Notes: generated from the sequence alone by a model not told the origin. Numbered from the stretch's first letter, positions 44,191-54,828 are shown. The stretch is DNA of 64,000 bases from Acidithiobacillus sp. YTS05 (GCF_024396695.1 NZ_CP094359.1:1674001-1738000), one strand, 5' to 3'. Translations and numbers: made by a program.

Positions 44191-45450
44191 CAGGTTGCTG
44201 AAAAAGTCCGTGGTATAATTGGCGGGACAGGGCACGGAGAGATTCGATCATGCGTGGAGCCAAGGCAGAGACAGGTGCGTTGTTCAGTTATCTATCCCCG
44301 GAGGATCGTGTGCCGGCAGATCATCCCCTACGTGCTATCCGGGTGATCGTGGACCGGTCTTTGGCTGAACTCGACGGACACTTCAACCAGATTTATTCGG
44401 ACCTTGGCCGGCCCTCGATTCCTCCAGAGCACCTGCTCCGCGCTTTGCTTTTGCAGGTCTTTTACAGCGTCCGCTCGGAACGCCAACTGATGGAGCAGCT
44501 CGATTACAATCTCTTGTTCCGCTGGTTCGTGGGCTTGGGAATGGATGCCCCGATTTGGGTGCCGACGGTGTTCACCAAGAACCGAGACCGCTTGCTGGAC
44601 AACGGAACGGTGCAGCGCTTTTTCCAGACGGTCGTGGAGCAGGCACGCAACCAAGGACTCCTTTCCGAGGAACACTTCTCTGTGGATGGCACCTTGCTGG
44701 AAGCCTGGGCATCGCAGAAATCCTTTCAGCCCAAAGACCCCGAGGATCGGCAGGGCGATGGCTCCGATTTCCGTGGGCAGAAGCGAAGTAATGACACCCA
44801 TGCCTCGGTGACCGACCCCGACTGCCGCCTCTACAAGAAGGCCTCAGGAGAGGCTTCGCGGCTGGCCTATCTGGGGCATGTGCTGATGGACAATCGGCAT
44901 GGGTTGATTGCTGGAGAGCAGGTCACCAAGGCGGATGGTACGGCAGAGGTGGATGCTGCAGTGCAGCTCCTCGACGAACTGGGCGGTGCTGATCGCATTA
45001 CTCTGGGAGCCGACAAGGGCTATGACCGGCACGAATTTGTGCGGAATCTACGTGACCGCAACGTCACGCCCCATGTGGCGCGCAAATGCAAAGGTTCGGC
45101 GATTGATGGACGCACCACTCGTCACGTCGGGTATACCATCAGCATCCGCGTGCGCAAGCGGATTGAATCGATCTTCGGTTGGATGAAGACCGTGGGCGGG
45201 ATGCGCAAAACGCGATTCCGTGGTCTGGATCGTGTAGGTCTGCACTTCACCCTGGTTTCCACTGCCTACAATCTGGTGCGCATGGCACGACTGGGGGTGG
45301 CATGATGGGAGCGCTGCGCCCAGAATGCGGTAAATCGAGAAAAGTGACTAGGAAAATCGCAGAAAACCCGCCCAGAGGCGCATTCAGGCAGTCATTTTTG
45401 ATAAAAACCGAAGAATCGTCAGTTTTATCGCTCGGTTTTTCAGCAGTCTG
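44191..45450 (+). mobile_element. IS5-family (IS427/IS1031-type) insertion sequence, complete
   Basis: A 1260-bp element. Terminal inverted repeats CAGGTTGCTGAAAAAG (left) and CAGACTGCTGAAAAAC (right, reversed) differ at two internal positions over the first 15 bp. TTAG flanks both ends (44187-44190, 45451-45454), a target duplication matching the YTAR consensus of this IS group. A single intact transposase occupies most of it. Confidence 0.93.
44250..45305 (+). CDS. IS5-family DDE transposase
   Basis: A 351-residue transposase. The N-terminal domain has LFSYLSPEDRVPADHPLRAIR and HLLRALLLQVFYSVRSERQLMEQLDYNLLFRWFVGL. The DDE core has FSVDGTLLEAWASQKS (first Asp near 147), ITLGADKGYDRHEF (second Asp near 254) and RKRIESIFGWMKT (Glu near 305). 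Full length without frameshift, so the element may be active. Confidence 0.93.
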   Translation: MRGAKAETGALFSYLSPEDRVPADHPLRAIRVIVDRSLAELDGHFNQIYSDLGRPSIPPEHLLRALLLQVFYSVRSERQLMEQLDYNLLFRWFVGLGMDAPIWVPTVFTKNRDRLLDNGTVQRFFQTVVEQARNQGLLSEEHFSVDGTLLEAWASQKSFQPKDPEDRQGDGSDFRGQKRSNDTHASVTDPDCRLYKKASGEASRLAYLGHVLMDNRHGLIAGEQVTKADGTAEVDAAVQLLDELGGADRITLGADKGYDRHEFVRNLRDRNVTPHVARKCKGSAIDGRTTRHVGYTISIRVRKRIESIFGWMKTVGGMRKTRFRGLDRVGLHFTLVSTAYNLVRMARLGVA

Positions 45451-45454
45451 TTAG

Positions 45455-45704
45455 AAGAACTTTCTTGGAGCTGCTATCCGGGTTGGAACTTGTACTCCGG
45501 AAAACAGCTTCAAAGATAGCTAATTTTATAGACCAAAATAGATAAACATGTTCATCATCATTAAACATAGATTAACGTAGCTATCGGAAAAAAACGTTAG
45601 TCACAGATAATTATTCAGAAGCATACAAATAAGGTATTTTATGCCCACAAAATGAACGACCGCTTTTGGTCTATTTCGTTCCTAAGAAAAATTCGTTTCT
45701 CGGT
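45455..45704. other. AT-rich intergenic region right of the IS
   Basis: No gene is supported in these 250 bp. The stretch is clearly AT-richer than its surroundings. It contains the left copy of a 19-bp repeat at 45654-45672 whose partner lies at 52066. The neighbouring gene on the right ends at 45705. Confidence 0.6.
45654..45672. repeat. 19-bp direct repeat, left copy
   Basis: GAACGACCGCTTTTGGTCT, with internal hairpin GACC-GCTTTT-GGTC. The identical sequence, in the same orientation, is at 52066-52084. The two copies bracket the DODA-yceI-wrbA-ARH-mer block. Confidence 0.85.
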
Positions 45705-46520
45705 TTACTCGTCACCAAATAGGAAGACGCTCTCTACAACATCCATAGCATGATCTTCAAAAATCTTCTCTCCCAGGGATTCTCTTGCCGCTCCTGTAAC
45801 TACAAATAGGGGTGCGAGATGTTCTTCTCGCGGGTGCGAAAATTTGGCGCCAGGGGCCTTGTACCAATTGCTCAGTCTTTCTCTCACTTCTTCTGATGTA
45901 GAGGAAGCGATGGTTTTCGTTAGCCAATCATCAAACTCCAATCCCAGCTGCTGGGATTGCCGATTCTGTGCTGGAGACATCATCACGCGCACGTTATGAA
46001 AGCTGTTGCCGGACCCGATGATGAGCACATTGTCCTCTCGTAAAGATGTAAGAGCCTCCCCAGCCGAAAAATGCAAACCGGGATCCAAACTCGACTGCAG
46101 CGAGAGCTGGACGCAGGGTATATCTGCGGCGGGAAACAGGAGCATGAGGGGAACAAAGACTCCGTGGTCGTAGCCCCTCGCATGATCTTTTGCAGTCGGG
46201 ATACCAGCTGCGCCCAGCAAGTCAACGACTGTTTCCGCGAGTTCTGGATCTCCTGGAGCGGGCCAGGAAAGATGATAGGTATGCTCCGGAAAGCCTAGAT
46301 AATCGTAGAGAAGGCTTGGATGGGGATTGCTTTGCACCGTAAATACCTTCTCCTCCCAATGGGCGGAAACCACAAGAATTGCGCGCGGGCGCTGTGGTAA
46401 GCGATTTGGCAGGGTACTTAGGAAATTTCGTAATTGTGACCACGTATCGGGTGGATCCCAGTCCATGAAAAAACAAGGACCCGCTCCATGTGGGATATAC
46501 AGACAAGGTTGGCGCGTCAA
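45705..46520 (-). CDS. DODA-type class III extradiol dioxygenase family protein
   Basis: A 271-residue member of the LigB/DODA family. It has LYIPHGAGPCFFMDW near residue 7 with the first His, AILVVSAHWEE near 49, ARGYDHGVFVPLMLLFP near 115 and REEHLAPLFVVTGAA near 230. These His and Asp residues form the Fe/Zn site. YgiD-like proteins oxidise catechol-type substrates; the true substrate is unknown. It runs in the same direction as yceI and wrbA upstream. Confidence 0.88.
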   Translation of the reverse strand: MTRQPCLYIPHGAGPCFFMDWDPPDTWSQLRNFLSTLPNRLPQRPRAILVVSAHWEEKVFTVQSNPHPSLLYDYLGFPEHTYHLSWPAPGDPELAETVVDLLGAAGIPTAKDHARGYDHGVFVPLMLLFPAADIPCVQLSLQSSLDPGLHFSAGEALTSLREDNVLIIGSGNSFHNVRVMMSPAQNRQSQQLGLEFDDWLTKTIASSTSEEVRERLSNWYKAPGAKFSHPREEHLAPLFVVTGAARESLGEKIFEDHAMDVVESVFLFGDE

Positions 46521-46584
46521 GAGTGCTTCTCCCAGTCATCCAGGTGCGAGGGCGTCGATAATCGTGACGGCGCTCGCCACGAGA

Positions 46585-47217
46585 CTATTTCTCCTTGACC
46601 CCCTCGACCTCGACTTTAACGGCTATCGCGTTGGATAGTCCCTCAGGCAGGTAGGCATCCATCCCAAACTCGGAGCGATGAATGACGGTGGTGGCTACGA
46701 ATCCCGAAAGGTATCCACCCCAAGGTTTGGGAAGGTAGGGAACGTTGCCTGCCCCAATCTCCTGTACCTGAAAGGTTACGGGTTTGGTCACCCCGTGCAG
46801 GGTCAAATTGCCGTAGAGTGTCCCCGTCTTCGTTCCAGTTGGCACATACTTGCTACTGACGAAGGTGATCGTCGGATAGCGTTTCACATCAAAGAACTCT
46901 TTGCTGCGCAGGTGCTGATCACGCAGTGCAAAATCCGTGTTGATGCTCGCTGCGGGGATGGTGATATCTACCTTGTCTGCGGCAGGATTTTTGGTGTTGA
47001 AGATATAGGTGCCACTGATTTTGTCAAAGCGACCCGTGAACTGGGTAATGCCGACGTGACCAATAGTGAAAAATACATTGGTGTGCTGCGGATCGATACG
47101 ATACGTCCCACTCGGGTTTCCGGAGAGGGGAGTATAGGTCTTGGGAGCAGCAAGCGCTGCACTGGCGAGGCAGAGCCCGGCGACCAACAGGATACTTTGT
47201 GGGATTCTGTTACACAT
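46585..47217 (-). CDS. YceI-family secreted protein
   Basis: A 210-residue protein with signal peptide (to about residue 23, SAALAA). A YceI lipocalin-like barrel follows with GTYRIDPQHTNVFFTIGHVGITQFTGRF near 35, DITIPAASINTDFALRDQHLRSKEFFDVKRYPTITFVSS near 85, and TTVIHRSEFGMDAYLPEGLSNAIAVKVEVEG at the end. These bind isoprenoid-like ligands in the periplasm and often accompany redox or stress genes. Confidence 0.93.
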   Translation of the reverse strand: MCNRIPQSILLVAGLCLASAALAAPKTYTPLSGNPSGTYRIDPQHTNVFFTIGHVGITQFTGRFDKISGTYIFNTKNPAADKVDITIPAASINTDFALRDQHLRSKEFFDVKRYPTITFVSSKYVPTGTKTGTLYGNLTLHGVTKPVTFQVQEIGAGNVPYLPKPWGGYLSGFVATTVIHRSEFGMDAYLPEGLSNAIAVKVEVEGVKEK

Positions 47218-47226
47218 AAGAAGCTC

Positions 47227-47835
47227 CTAATTTCCGGCAATGAGTTTTTGGGTAATTTCTGCCACGTGCTTACCTTGAAAGCGAGCAATAGCAAGTTCAT
47301 TTGCAGAAGGCATCCGACTGCCGTCACCGTTGGATAGTGTTGTGGCACCATAGGGTGTACCACCGCTGATCTCGCTCATGTTCATCAATTCCTGGCAGCT
47401 GTAGGGCACGCCAACTACGATCATTCCCTGATGAAACAAAAAGGTGTGGAAAGAAGTGAGGGTGGTCTCCTGGCCACCGTGCTGGGTGGCAGTGCTCACA
47501 AACACGCTGCCGACCTTGCCGACCAGGGCGCCTTTCTGCCAAAGATTACCCGTGCGGTCGAGAAAATTGCGCATTTGGCCGCTCATGTTGCCAAAGCGGG
47601 TGGGTGTGCCAAAAATGATCGCATCATAGTCCGCAAGCTCATCGGGGTGCGCCTCCGGTGCTGCTTGCTGGGTCTTGGCGTGGAGCTGTGCCAGGGTATC
47701 CGCCGGCATACTCTCTGGCACCCGCTTGATCTCCACCGTGGTGCCGGCCACGGAGCGCGCCCCTTCCGCTTCTGCCTCGGCCATCGCTTCCACATGACCC
47801 CACAGACTATGGTACAGCACCAGTATCTTGCTCAT
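47227..47835 (-). CDS. wrbA: NAD(P)H:quinone oxidoreductase, WrbA type
   Basis: A 202-residue flavodoxin-like protein from [26 protein letters not shown]. It has [39 protein letters not shown] near 80-118 and [24 protein letters not shown] near 155, both WrbA signatures. It reduces quinones by two electrons, preventing redox cycling. Start chosen at 47835, in agreement with the family. It diverges from the HxlR regulator gene, with an inverted repeat in between. Confidence 0.95.
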   Translation of the reverse strand: MSKILVLYHSLWGHVEAMAEAEAEGARSVAGTTVEIKRVPESMPADTLAQLHAKTQQAAPEAHPDELADYDAIIFGTPTRFGNMSGQMRNFLDRTGNLWQKGALVGKVGSVFVSTATQHGGQETTLTSFHTFLFHQGMIVVGVPYSCQELMNMSEISGGTPYGATTLSNGDGSRMPSANELAIARFQGKHVAEITQKLIAGN

Positions 47836-47884
47836 GACGGAATACTCCTCGTTGGTAGATGTCATCGACAATGGTATTAGACTG

Positions 47885-47916
47885 GTAGTAGAGTTCTTTT
47901 GTAAAGTAGGTACTAC
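47885..47916. promoter_or_regulatory. Probable HxlR operator between wrbA and hxlR
   Basis: GTAGTA (47885-47890) and TACTAC (47911-47916) are an inverted repeat of the kind bound by HxlR/YodB regulators. It is centred about 25 bp before the regulator start, within the 91-bp divergent region. Confidence 0.6.
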
Positions 47917-47926
47917 AGAGTAACCA

Positions 47927-48253
47927 ATGAGCCAACGTTCTTCCGAAACCTCCTGCCCCATGGATCGACTCCTGCGACTCATTATGGGGCCATGGACTAC
48001 CTATCTCTTGTGGGTTCTCGAGACCCAGGGAACTATGCGCTTTGGGGCGCTCAAAAAAGCCATCCCTGGCATCTCCTCCCGGATCTTGACGGAGCGTCTA
48101 CGCAATTTGGAATCGGCCGGAGTTGTCTTTCGCGATTACCGGCCAACGATTCCACCGGAGGTGTGGTATGGTCTGACTGCGAAGGGAAAAGAGCTTGGTG
48201 CAGTGCTGTCTAGTCTTAATGAACTGGCTCAGCGTTGGCAAAAAGAGAAATGA
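47927..48253 (+). CDS. HxlR-family redox/quinone-responsive regulator
   Basis: A 108-residue winged-helix protein. It has [62 protein letters not shown], the HxlR/YodB core. The N-terminal Cys10 matches the redox-sensing Cys of YodB/QorR-type members, which release wrbA-like quinone reductases under electrophile stress. The divergent arrangement with wrbA fits that role. Confidence 0.92.
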   Translation: MSQRSSETSCPMDRLLRLIMGPWTTYLLWVLETQGTMRFGALKKAIPGISSRILTERLRNLESAGVVFRDYRPTIPPEVWYGLTAKGKELGAVLSSLNELAQRWQKEK

Positions 48254-48311
48254 CGGTGGGATGCGGCTAAGAGAAAAGAGGATAACGCATAGTCTCGTGC
48301 TATAGATCTTT

Positions 48312-49376
48312 TCAGCCGCACTCGGGAATCAGCTTTTCCAATCGTGTTGCCAGCGCAACGTAGCGAGATCCTTCCTTAAGTCCTGTCAAAAATCGTTCGG
48401 GAATTCCTTCGAGACCGACCTGAGCGCCAATCAGGGCACCGGTAAGCATGGCTCGCGAAAGATTCTGCCCACCGCCATTCACGGCATGCAATACGCCATT
48501 TTCGAAGTCGTGGGAAAACTGGGCACTAAGGTAATAGACAGCGGGCATCTGATGATAGATGGCACAAGGCATGCCATACACCAAACTCACCTTCCATGCC
48601 GGTTCAATGCGGATTCCTGGATCCGCTGCGGTTCTCGCCATGTAGCTAGGAGTCAATAAAGCATCCGGCGATGGTAACTGCCCCGGGACCATCTGCTCGC
48701 TTCCTTCTGGCAGGCGCTCCAGCTGTCCGCCAGCGACGGTATGAAATGGCAATTCATTCGATCGTACGGCTGCCAAGAGCTGTGCAGAAATGTTTTCATC
48801 GAAGGGGACGCCGCGCAGCAGCAGGGCGAGAACGGCGGCATAGGCCAGGCTCATTGCAAGTACCACCCCATCCTTCTGGGTCAGGGCAATGTTGTTGAGG
48901 ACTGCACTCGCCAATGCACGCAAGTCCCGGTGCAAGAATGCTGCGAGGGGAATGATACGCTCCACACCCTCGGTAGTGTCGGCCAATCCGGCGCACTGCC
49001 CCCAGGGCTTCTTTTCTAGCACTCGTTTCCGCCAGGCTTCCCGGATGGACTGGCTCGTATAGCCACCGGGTCCTTGCAGAGGGGTTCCGTCCAGCTGGGG
49101 GAATAGCTCCTCGTCAAGACGGCGCGTGAAATCGGATTCGACGTAGCCGTTGCATTCCAGGAGAGACTCCAGGAGGAGGATCAGAAGCCATCCGCTCTGG
49201 GAGACTGCGCCAGCCTCGAGACCGGCATGGTAATGGCCAGCTTTCGGCGCCAAATAATCGCTGACCCACTTCCCACAAACGCTGCGCATGGTCGTTAGGT
49301 CGTAGTACCAGTGGCAGCCGGTCGCGAGAGCGTCGCCGATCAAGGCCCCCATGATTGCTCCAGCCACTCGGTTCAT
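48312..49376 (-). CDS. ADP-ribosylglycohydrolase-family protein
   Basis: A 354-residue all-helical DraG/ARH-like protein. The N-terminal AGAIMGALIGDALATGCHWYYD and C-terminal HAVNGGGQNLSRAMLTGALIGAQVGLEGIPERFL frame the two-metal site. Acidic ligands are less clear than in DraG; ESLLECNGYVESDFTRRLDE near residue 70 carries candidates. It would remove ADP-ribose from proteins or nucleic acids. No ADP-ribosyltransferase is seen nearby. It follows merA in the same direction after 54 bp. Confidence 0.85.
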   Translation of the reverse strand: MNRVAGAIMGALIGDALATGCHWYYDLTTMRSVCGKWVSDYLAPKAGHYHAGLEAGAVSQSGWLLILLLESLLECNGYVESDFTRRLDEELFPQLDGTPLQGPGGYTSQSIREAWRKRVLEKKPWGQCAGLADTTEGVERIIPLAAFLHRDLRALASAVLNNIALTQKDGVVLAMSLAYAAVLALLLRGVPFDENISAQLLAAVRSNELPFHTVAGGQLERLPEGSEQMVPGQLPSPDALLTPSYMARTAADPGIRIEPAWKVSLVYGMPCAIYHQMPAVYYLSAQFSHDFENGVLHAVNGGGQNLSRAMLTGALIGAQVGLEGIPERFLTGLKEGSRYVALATRLEKLIPECG

Positions 49377-49430
49377 TTCTGCTCTCCTGTGAAAATCCGT
49401 GCACTTGTCCTCTTTGCAGACTATTCCCGA

Positions 49431-51098
<1,668 letters not shown>

Positions 51099-51533
51099 TT
51101 AGCTCTGTTGCGTGGGTGTCTCGCATTTATCCGGTGTACAACGACGATTCCTGGGATGGAAGAGATCCCAGAGGGAAACCAGGACCATGACTACCAACCC
51201 CACATAAAAGAGCGCTCGAGTAATCTCTGGAGTGAGCAAATGCTGGGTCATCCCAAATACACCGACGAGAACCAGAACCGGTCCGACGGCACCTGACAAG
51301 GCTCTGGACCACTGGTGGTGAGAAAACCAGCCGGCGAGGTTTGCCAGAAGCACCATGCTGGCAAATAGGGGGATCAGCCAGTGCATGAATAACCCCTCCC
51401 ATTGGCTGAGGAAACCCATGCCAATGGCGGCACCCAGGCTAGCGGCTGCCGGAAAACACATGGCACAGCTGAAGCTACCGAGGATTGAGCCAACAACCCC
51501 GGCTTTATCGATAATACGGGTAAGGACTGACAT
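51099..51533 (-). CDS. merC: MerC-type mercury uptake protein
   Basis: A 144-residue protein with four membrane segments. The first helix has the Cys pair in GSFSCAMCFPAAASLGAAIGMGFLSQWEGLF (Cys23, Cys26), the MerC hallmark. A cytosolic tail with two further Cys (RRCTPDKCET) could pass Hg(II) to MerA. It replaces MerT/MerP, which are absent. It is first in the operon after the mer operator. Confidence 0.93.
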   Translation of the reverse strand: MSVLTRIIDKAGVVGSILGSFSCAMCFPAAASLGAAIGMGFLSQWEGLFMHWLIPLFASMVLLANLAGWFSHHQWSRALSGAVGPVLVLVGVFGMTQHLLTPEITRALFYVGLVVMVLVSLWDLFHPRNRRCTPDKCETPTQQS

Positions 51534-51582
51534 AGGACCCTCCTGCGAATGGAGTCAGGGACAAAACCACTTCGATGCACTA

Positions 51583-51613
51583 TTCTTACATCCGTACTTG
51601 GGTACGGAGTCAA
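51583..51613 (-). promoter_or_regulatory. mer operator/promoter (MerR-controlled)
   Basis: Read leftward: -35 TTGACT (51608-51613), 19-bp spacer, -10 TAAGAA (51583-51588). The spacer holds the dyad TCCGTAC-CCAA-GTACGGA (51591-51608), nearly identical to the Tn21/Tn501 mer operator. The long spacer is the MerR twist-activation hallmark. Confidence 0.95.
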
Positions 51614-51618
51614 CTGCC

Positions 51619-52032
51619 ATGGATTCACAAGAATCAACTCTCACGATCGGTCGCCTCGCAACGGCGGTGGGTGTTAACGTCGAGACGATTCGCTTTTATC
51701 AACGCAAACAGCTATTGCGCGAGCCGCCTCGTCCCCTTGGAGGGATTCGTCGATACACCGAAGGGGACGCGGCGCGAGTAAAATTTATCAAATCAGCGCA
51801 ACGATTGGGGTTTAGCTTAGAGGAAATTCATCACTTGTTATTGCTGGATGAGGGCATGCGCTGCAGCAAAGCGGCGGAGATTGCAGAAATTCATTTGACT
51901 GAAGTTCGTGCCCGCTTGCAGGATTTAGAGAGAATGGAGAGCACCTTGGCTAATCTGCTTGAGAAATGCAGTCGTGGGGATAAAAATGTGACTTGCCCAC
52001 TTATCGCAGCATTGCAAACAGATGTAGAGTAA
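51619..52032 (+). CDS. merR: MerR mercury-responsive regulator
   Basis: A 137-residue MerR with the winged helix LTIGRLATAVGVNVETIRFYQRKQLLREPPRPLGGIRRY and the three Hg(II) ligands Cys82, Cys117 and Cys126 at exactly the Tn501 positions. It diverges from merC. The start at 51619 is six bp from the operator. It represses and, with Hg, activates merC-merA. Confidence 0.97.
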   Translation: MDSQESTLTIGRLATAVGVNVETIRFYQRKQLLREPPRPLGGIRRYTEGDAARVKFIKSAQRLGFSLEEIHHLLLLDEGMRCSKAAEIAEIHLTEVRARLQDLERMESTLANLLEKCSRGDKNVTCPLIAALQTDVE

Positions 52033-52065
52033 GCCTCAGCAACGAGTTCGGATAGTGCCAATTGC

Positions 52066-52084
52066 GAACGACCGCTTTTGGTCT
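52066..52084. repeat. 19-bp direct repeat, right copy
   Basis: GAACGACCGCTTTTGGTCT, identical and parallel to the copy at 45654. Here it follows the merR stop by 33 bp and is followed by a short TTTT, so it could also serve as a weak terminator hairpin. Confidence 0.85.
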
Positions 52085-52120
52085 TTTCCCGTCATAGATC
52101 CTGTCCCTTCCGACGCAGGT

Positions 52121-53695
52121 TCACCCCAACTCAACATCATCACGGCTAGGCGCAGGCTTTTGCGGCGCTTGAGCCTTTTTCTCCTGTTCCTGTTTCCTTC
52201 GATCTGCTCTGGCTTTCTCCAGATCTCTCTGCCGCTGCCGCTCCAGTAACTGCTCGTGCCAATAGCGCTGAAATCCCGTACTCGCCTGCTCTGATCCCGG
52301 CATACCCGCGTCCAGCGCATCATCCAGTGCCTTTTCGGGTATTTTTACCGGGGCAGCCTTGTCGGGAATCTCGATCCCGTAGTCTGTCACTGCCACGGTG
52401 GAGAACGTCTTGCCGGGTTGCCCACCGCCAGAGGCTTTTTCAAAGGATTGGCCTTCGAGGGCGACCAGGTGTCGCAACTGCAACCCTTGAACAGCGCGAG
52501 CCTGCTCGATCGATGCTGTCTGGTAAACGATGTGGGCGCGGTAGTCGGTTCCTTCGAGCAAAATGAAGGACCGGTCGTACTGCTCGTCCAGGCCTGTGCC
52601 GAGGACACGCCCCACCAGACGATCGCCTGGCTTGAGTCTGGTCACCTGCGGGACGCAGCGCGGTTCGGACATCAAGGCTCTCGCCTGGGCCACCATCTTG
52701 CTGCGCGTCTGCAAGACCTCGAGCTCTCGAAGGCCCTTGCTCCATCCCGCCTCCAACGCCCAGGTAGAAGACCCGACCTTTTCCGCCAAGCCTAAACGCT
52801 CCAGGGATTCCAGGCGTTGAATGCGCAGGCGCTGCTCGGCATAGCCACGGTCTTTCGGCAGCAACGGCCTCTCCGCCAGAAAGGAGCGACCCTCAGGCAA
52901 AGGGCGCGCCAGGCGCTCGATCTCCCGATCCAGCGGCGTGAGACGACGGGCATCGATCTGTTTTTCTTTGGCCTGACGGAGTTCTGCGGGGGAGCGGTAT
53001 CCCAGACGCTCGGTGGCAATCTCGGAGGCAAGATTGCGCATCCCCCGCTGGATCATCTCCGGCGGAATTTGCAATCCCCGATTTCCTCGAATCAGCACGT
53101 GCACATGGGGATGCCCAGTGTTGTAGTGCTCGATGCCCGCCCACTCGACCTTCTCTGGCTCCGGCGACAGGTGCGGCGCAAGCCGCGCCATGTACTGGCG
53201 AGTGTATTCCCGCAGAGCCAGACGATCCCCCTCTTCCGGCGCTACGATTACCTTAAACAAGCGCGGGTCCCCCGCCAGTTGCCATTCCCCGAGGCGCTGT
53301 TTGAGGGAGACCTCCTCGTTCCGGGCGTCGAAGCCTTGGCCCCGTTCGTCCTCTTTCTGGGCGCCTTCGCGCTCGAGATAGCTGCCGTGCGCAGCCCACT
53401 GCCCTTGCTTGCGGTTGCCAACGTAGTTGGTCTTGACCGTAACCCGACGGGCGGCAACCCGGTCTGGGGCACCCAACGGAGCCAGCTTGTATGCCCTTCG
53501 GCTGGCAAGGCTCCGGGGGAAAGGAATGATCTTTGCCCCTCCCCCAGCGCCCTTGGGTAAGGCCCGGCGTTCAGCAACGATCTGACGGACGACCCGGGCG
53601 GCTTGGGGACGGCCATGGCGCTCCTCTTCCTCGATCGTCTTCCCGCGAACGAAGGATTTCCCGGAAACCGAGGTATCGGAGCGCCGCTCACTCAC
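52121..53695 (-). CDS. VirD2/TraI-type conjugative relaxase (DUF3363-like)
   Basis: A 524-residue protein starting at GTG 53695, overlapping the previous stop as GTGA. The relaxase domain (about 60-230) contains KVIVAPEEGDRLALREYTRQYMARL and HYNTGHPHVHVLIRG near residue 205. Its His residues are the HUH metal site; Tyr in the SYLEREG or EYTRQYM stretches could be the nicking residue. The C-terminal half matches the DUF3363 relaxase pattern and ends in a Lys/Glu/Gln-rich helix. It would nick oriT, not yet located. No coupling protein is in the window. Confidence 0.88.
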   Translation of the reverse strand: MSERRSDTSVSGKSFVRGKTIEEEERHGRPQAARVVRQIVAERRALPKGAGGGAKIIPFPRSLASRRAYKLAPLGAPDRVAARRVTVKTNYVGNRKQGQWAAHGSYLEREGAQKEDERGQGFDARNEEVSLKQRLGEWQLAGDPRLFKVIVAPEEGDRLALREYTRQYMARLAPHLSPEPEKVEWAGIEHYNTGHPHVHVLIRGNRGLQIPPEMIQRGMRNLASEIATERLGYRSPAELRQAKEKQIDARRLTPLDREIERLARPLPEGRSFLAERPLLPKDRGYAEQRLRIQRLESLERLGLAEKVGSSTWALEAGWSKGLRELEVLQTRSKMVAQARALMSEPRCVPQVTRLKPGDRLVGRVLGTGLDEQYDRSFILLEGTDYRAHIVYQTASIEQARAVQGLQLRHLVALEGQSFEKASGGGQPGKTFSTVAVTDYGIEIPDKAAPVKIPEKALDDALDAGMPGSEQASTGFQRYWHEQLLERQRQRDLEKARADRRKQEQEKKAQAPQKPAPSRDDVELG

Positions 53696-54267
53696 AACAG
53701 GCTCGCAAAGGTGGCCAGCAAGAACAACAGAAGGAGGCCAGTCCCGGAAACGAGCCAGGCCGGGCGCACTTCGTATTCTTCTCGGGCCATTAGCAGGCAA
53801 CCCAGTCCGCCCAACAGCAGGAGCAAGGCGCCCGACGGCGCATCGAGGAAGGCACCCAGTATCCCGGAGGATACCCAGGGCGGTGGGTGTCCCACGGCCA
53901 ACAGGTAGCCATAGGTTGCTCCCACGCCATAGACCAGGACCAACACCGCGAGAATGGCGAGCAGGGGAACTGCCCAGGCACTCCAGCGCTCGCGCAAATG
54001 CTGCGACGTGGGTGGCGATATGCTCACGTCCGCAACGGACTGCGGGGGTGTGGCGTTGCTCTCCTCAGCAGCAACGGTAGGTGCTTCCGGTCGGCTCGCC
54101 TTCGCTGGACCCAAGGTCGGTGGCAACGCCACTTCCCGCCCAAAAAGCCGTCCAGCCCATCGCCAGCGCGGCACCCAGACCGTTCCTCCCGGGGTATCCT
54201 GGCGCAATACCCGCGGCGGGATTCTTTTTCTGGACAACAGCTTCTTCATCTCCGCATCACTCGGCAT
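53692..54267 (-). CDS. Membrane protein of the relaxase operon
   Basis: A 191-residue protein: basic N-terminus (EMKKLLSRKRIPPRVLRQDTPGGTVWVPRW), a Pro/Ala-rich middle, and three hydrophobic segments at about 97-120, 130-155 and 170-190. GGAGGG precedes the ATG at 54267. It overlaps both neighbours (11 bp and 4 bp), so it is probably co-translated with the relaxase. Family not recognised; a membrane anchor for the relaxosome is possible. Confidence 0.7.
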   Translation of the reverse strand: MPSDAEMKKLLSRKRIPPRVLRQDTPGGTVWVPRWRWAGRLFGREVALPPTLGPAKASRPEAPTVAAEESNATPPQSVADVSISPPTSQHLRERWSAWAVPLLAILAVLVLVYGVGATYGYLLAVGHPPPWVSSGILGAFLDAPSGALLLLLGGLGCLLMAREEYEVRPAWLVSGTGLLLLFLLATFASLL

Positions 54268-54508
54268 CTTTTCCCTCCTCCAGAATTCGTCTGCGAGCGT
54301 AAGCAATCAGGTCTGGCTCCCGCGTGTGCAGGAAACCCTCGACCAACAGTTGCTTGATTCGCATCTCGGCTTCTTCCCCCAGACTCTTCGCCAACCAGTC
54401 GGCCAGCTTCTCGTCGGTGTCCATCGCGTAGGCCGTGAACAGCAACGGCAAATACAAAGAGGGGTTCTGGAGAATGCGCAGCGCCTTCGCGCGTGCCTCC
54501 GGCTTCAA
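54257..54508 (-). CDS. Small helical protein of the relaxase operon
   Basis: An 83-residue, mostly helical protein (ARAKALRILQNPSLYLPLLFTAYAMDTDEKLADWLAKSLGEEAEMRIKQLLVEGF). No membrane segment or known motif. Its start overlaps the HIRAN-like gene stop as ATGA and its end overlaps the next gene by 11 bp. Function unknown. Confidence 0.65.
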   Translation of the reverse strand: MKPEARAKALRILQNPSLYLPLLFTAYAMDTDEKLADWLAKSLGEEAEMRIKQLLVEGFLHTREPDLIAYARRRILEEGKDAE

Positions 54509-54828
54509 AGCCAGAACACCGCGACTTTCTGCCGCTCACTGCGCCGATCCTCACGCATCCGTGGGTTAGGCGCCCGCAACTGGACCCGCCCCTGCAGCTG
54601 CTTTCCCTGGTCCAGGGCCTGCAGGACAACAGCGCGATTCGTGTCCTTCCGGTAGAGCCACCCCAGTGGTATCTTGGGAAACCCTTCGAGCCATACCCCT
54701 ACGGCATCCGAATCAAAGGGATTGTGCCGATCCCGGGCCAAAACGACGGGACTCTCCGAGCGTATACCCGACAACCCGCTGGCTGCTGGAAACTCCTGGT
54801 TAAAGGCGAGATTCGAGACTCTGCGCAT
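54505..54828 (-). CDS. HIRAN-domain-like small protein
   Basis: A 107-residue protein. SPVVLARDRHNPFDSDAVGVWLEGFPKIPLGWLYRKDTNRAVVLQAL has the HIRAN pattern (RDxxNPxDxxAV...GxxG/PLGWLxR), a fold that binds 3' ends of single-stranded DNA in HLTF. As a free domain it could recognise ssDNA during transfer. The ATG at 54828 is preceded by GAGGAG at eight bases; a longer TTG start is also open. It overlaps the acyltransferase gene by 29 bp. Confidence 0.65.
   Translation of the reverse strand: MRRVSNLAFNQEFPAASGLSGIRSESPVVLARDRHNPFDSDAVGVWLEGFPKIPLGWLYRKDTNRAVVLQALDQGKQLQGRVQLRAPNPRMREDRRSERQKVAVFWL

Noticed and set aside
45654..45672. 19-bp repeat as Tn3-family transposon end
   Set aside because: The copies are direct, not inverted, and do not resemble 38-bp Tn3-family ends; no resolvase or tnpA is seen.
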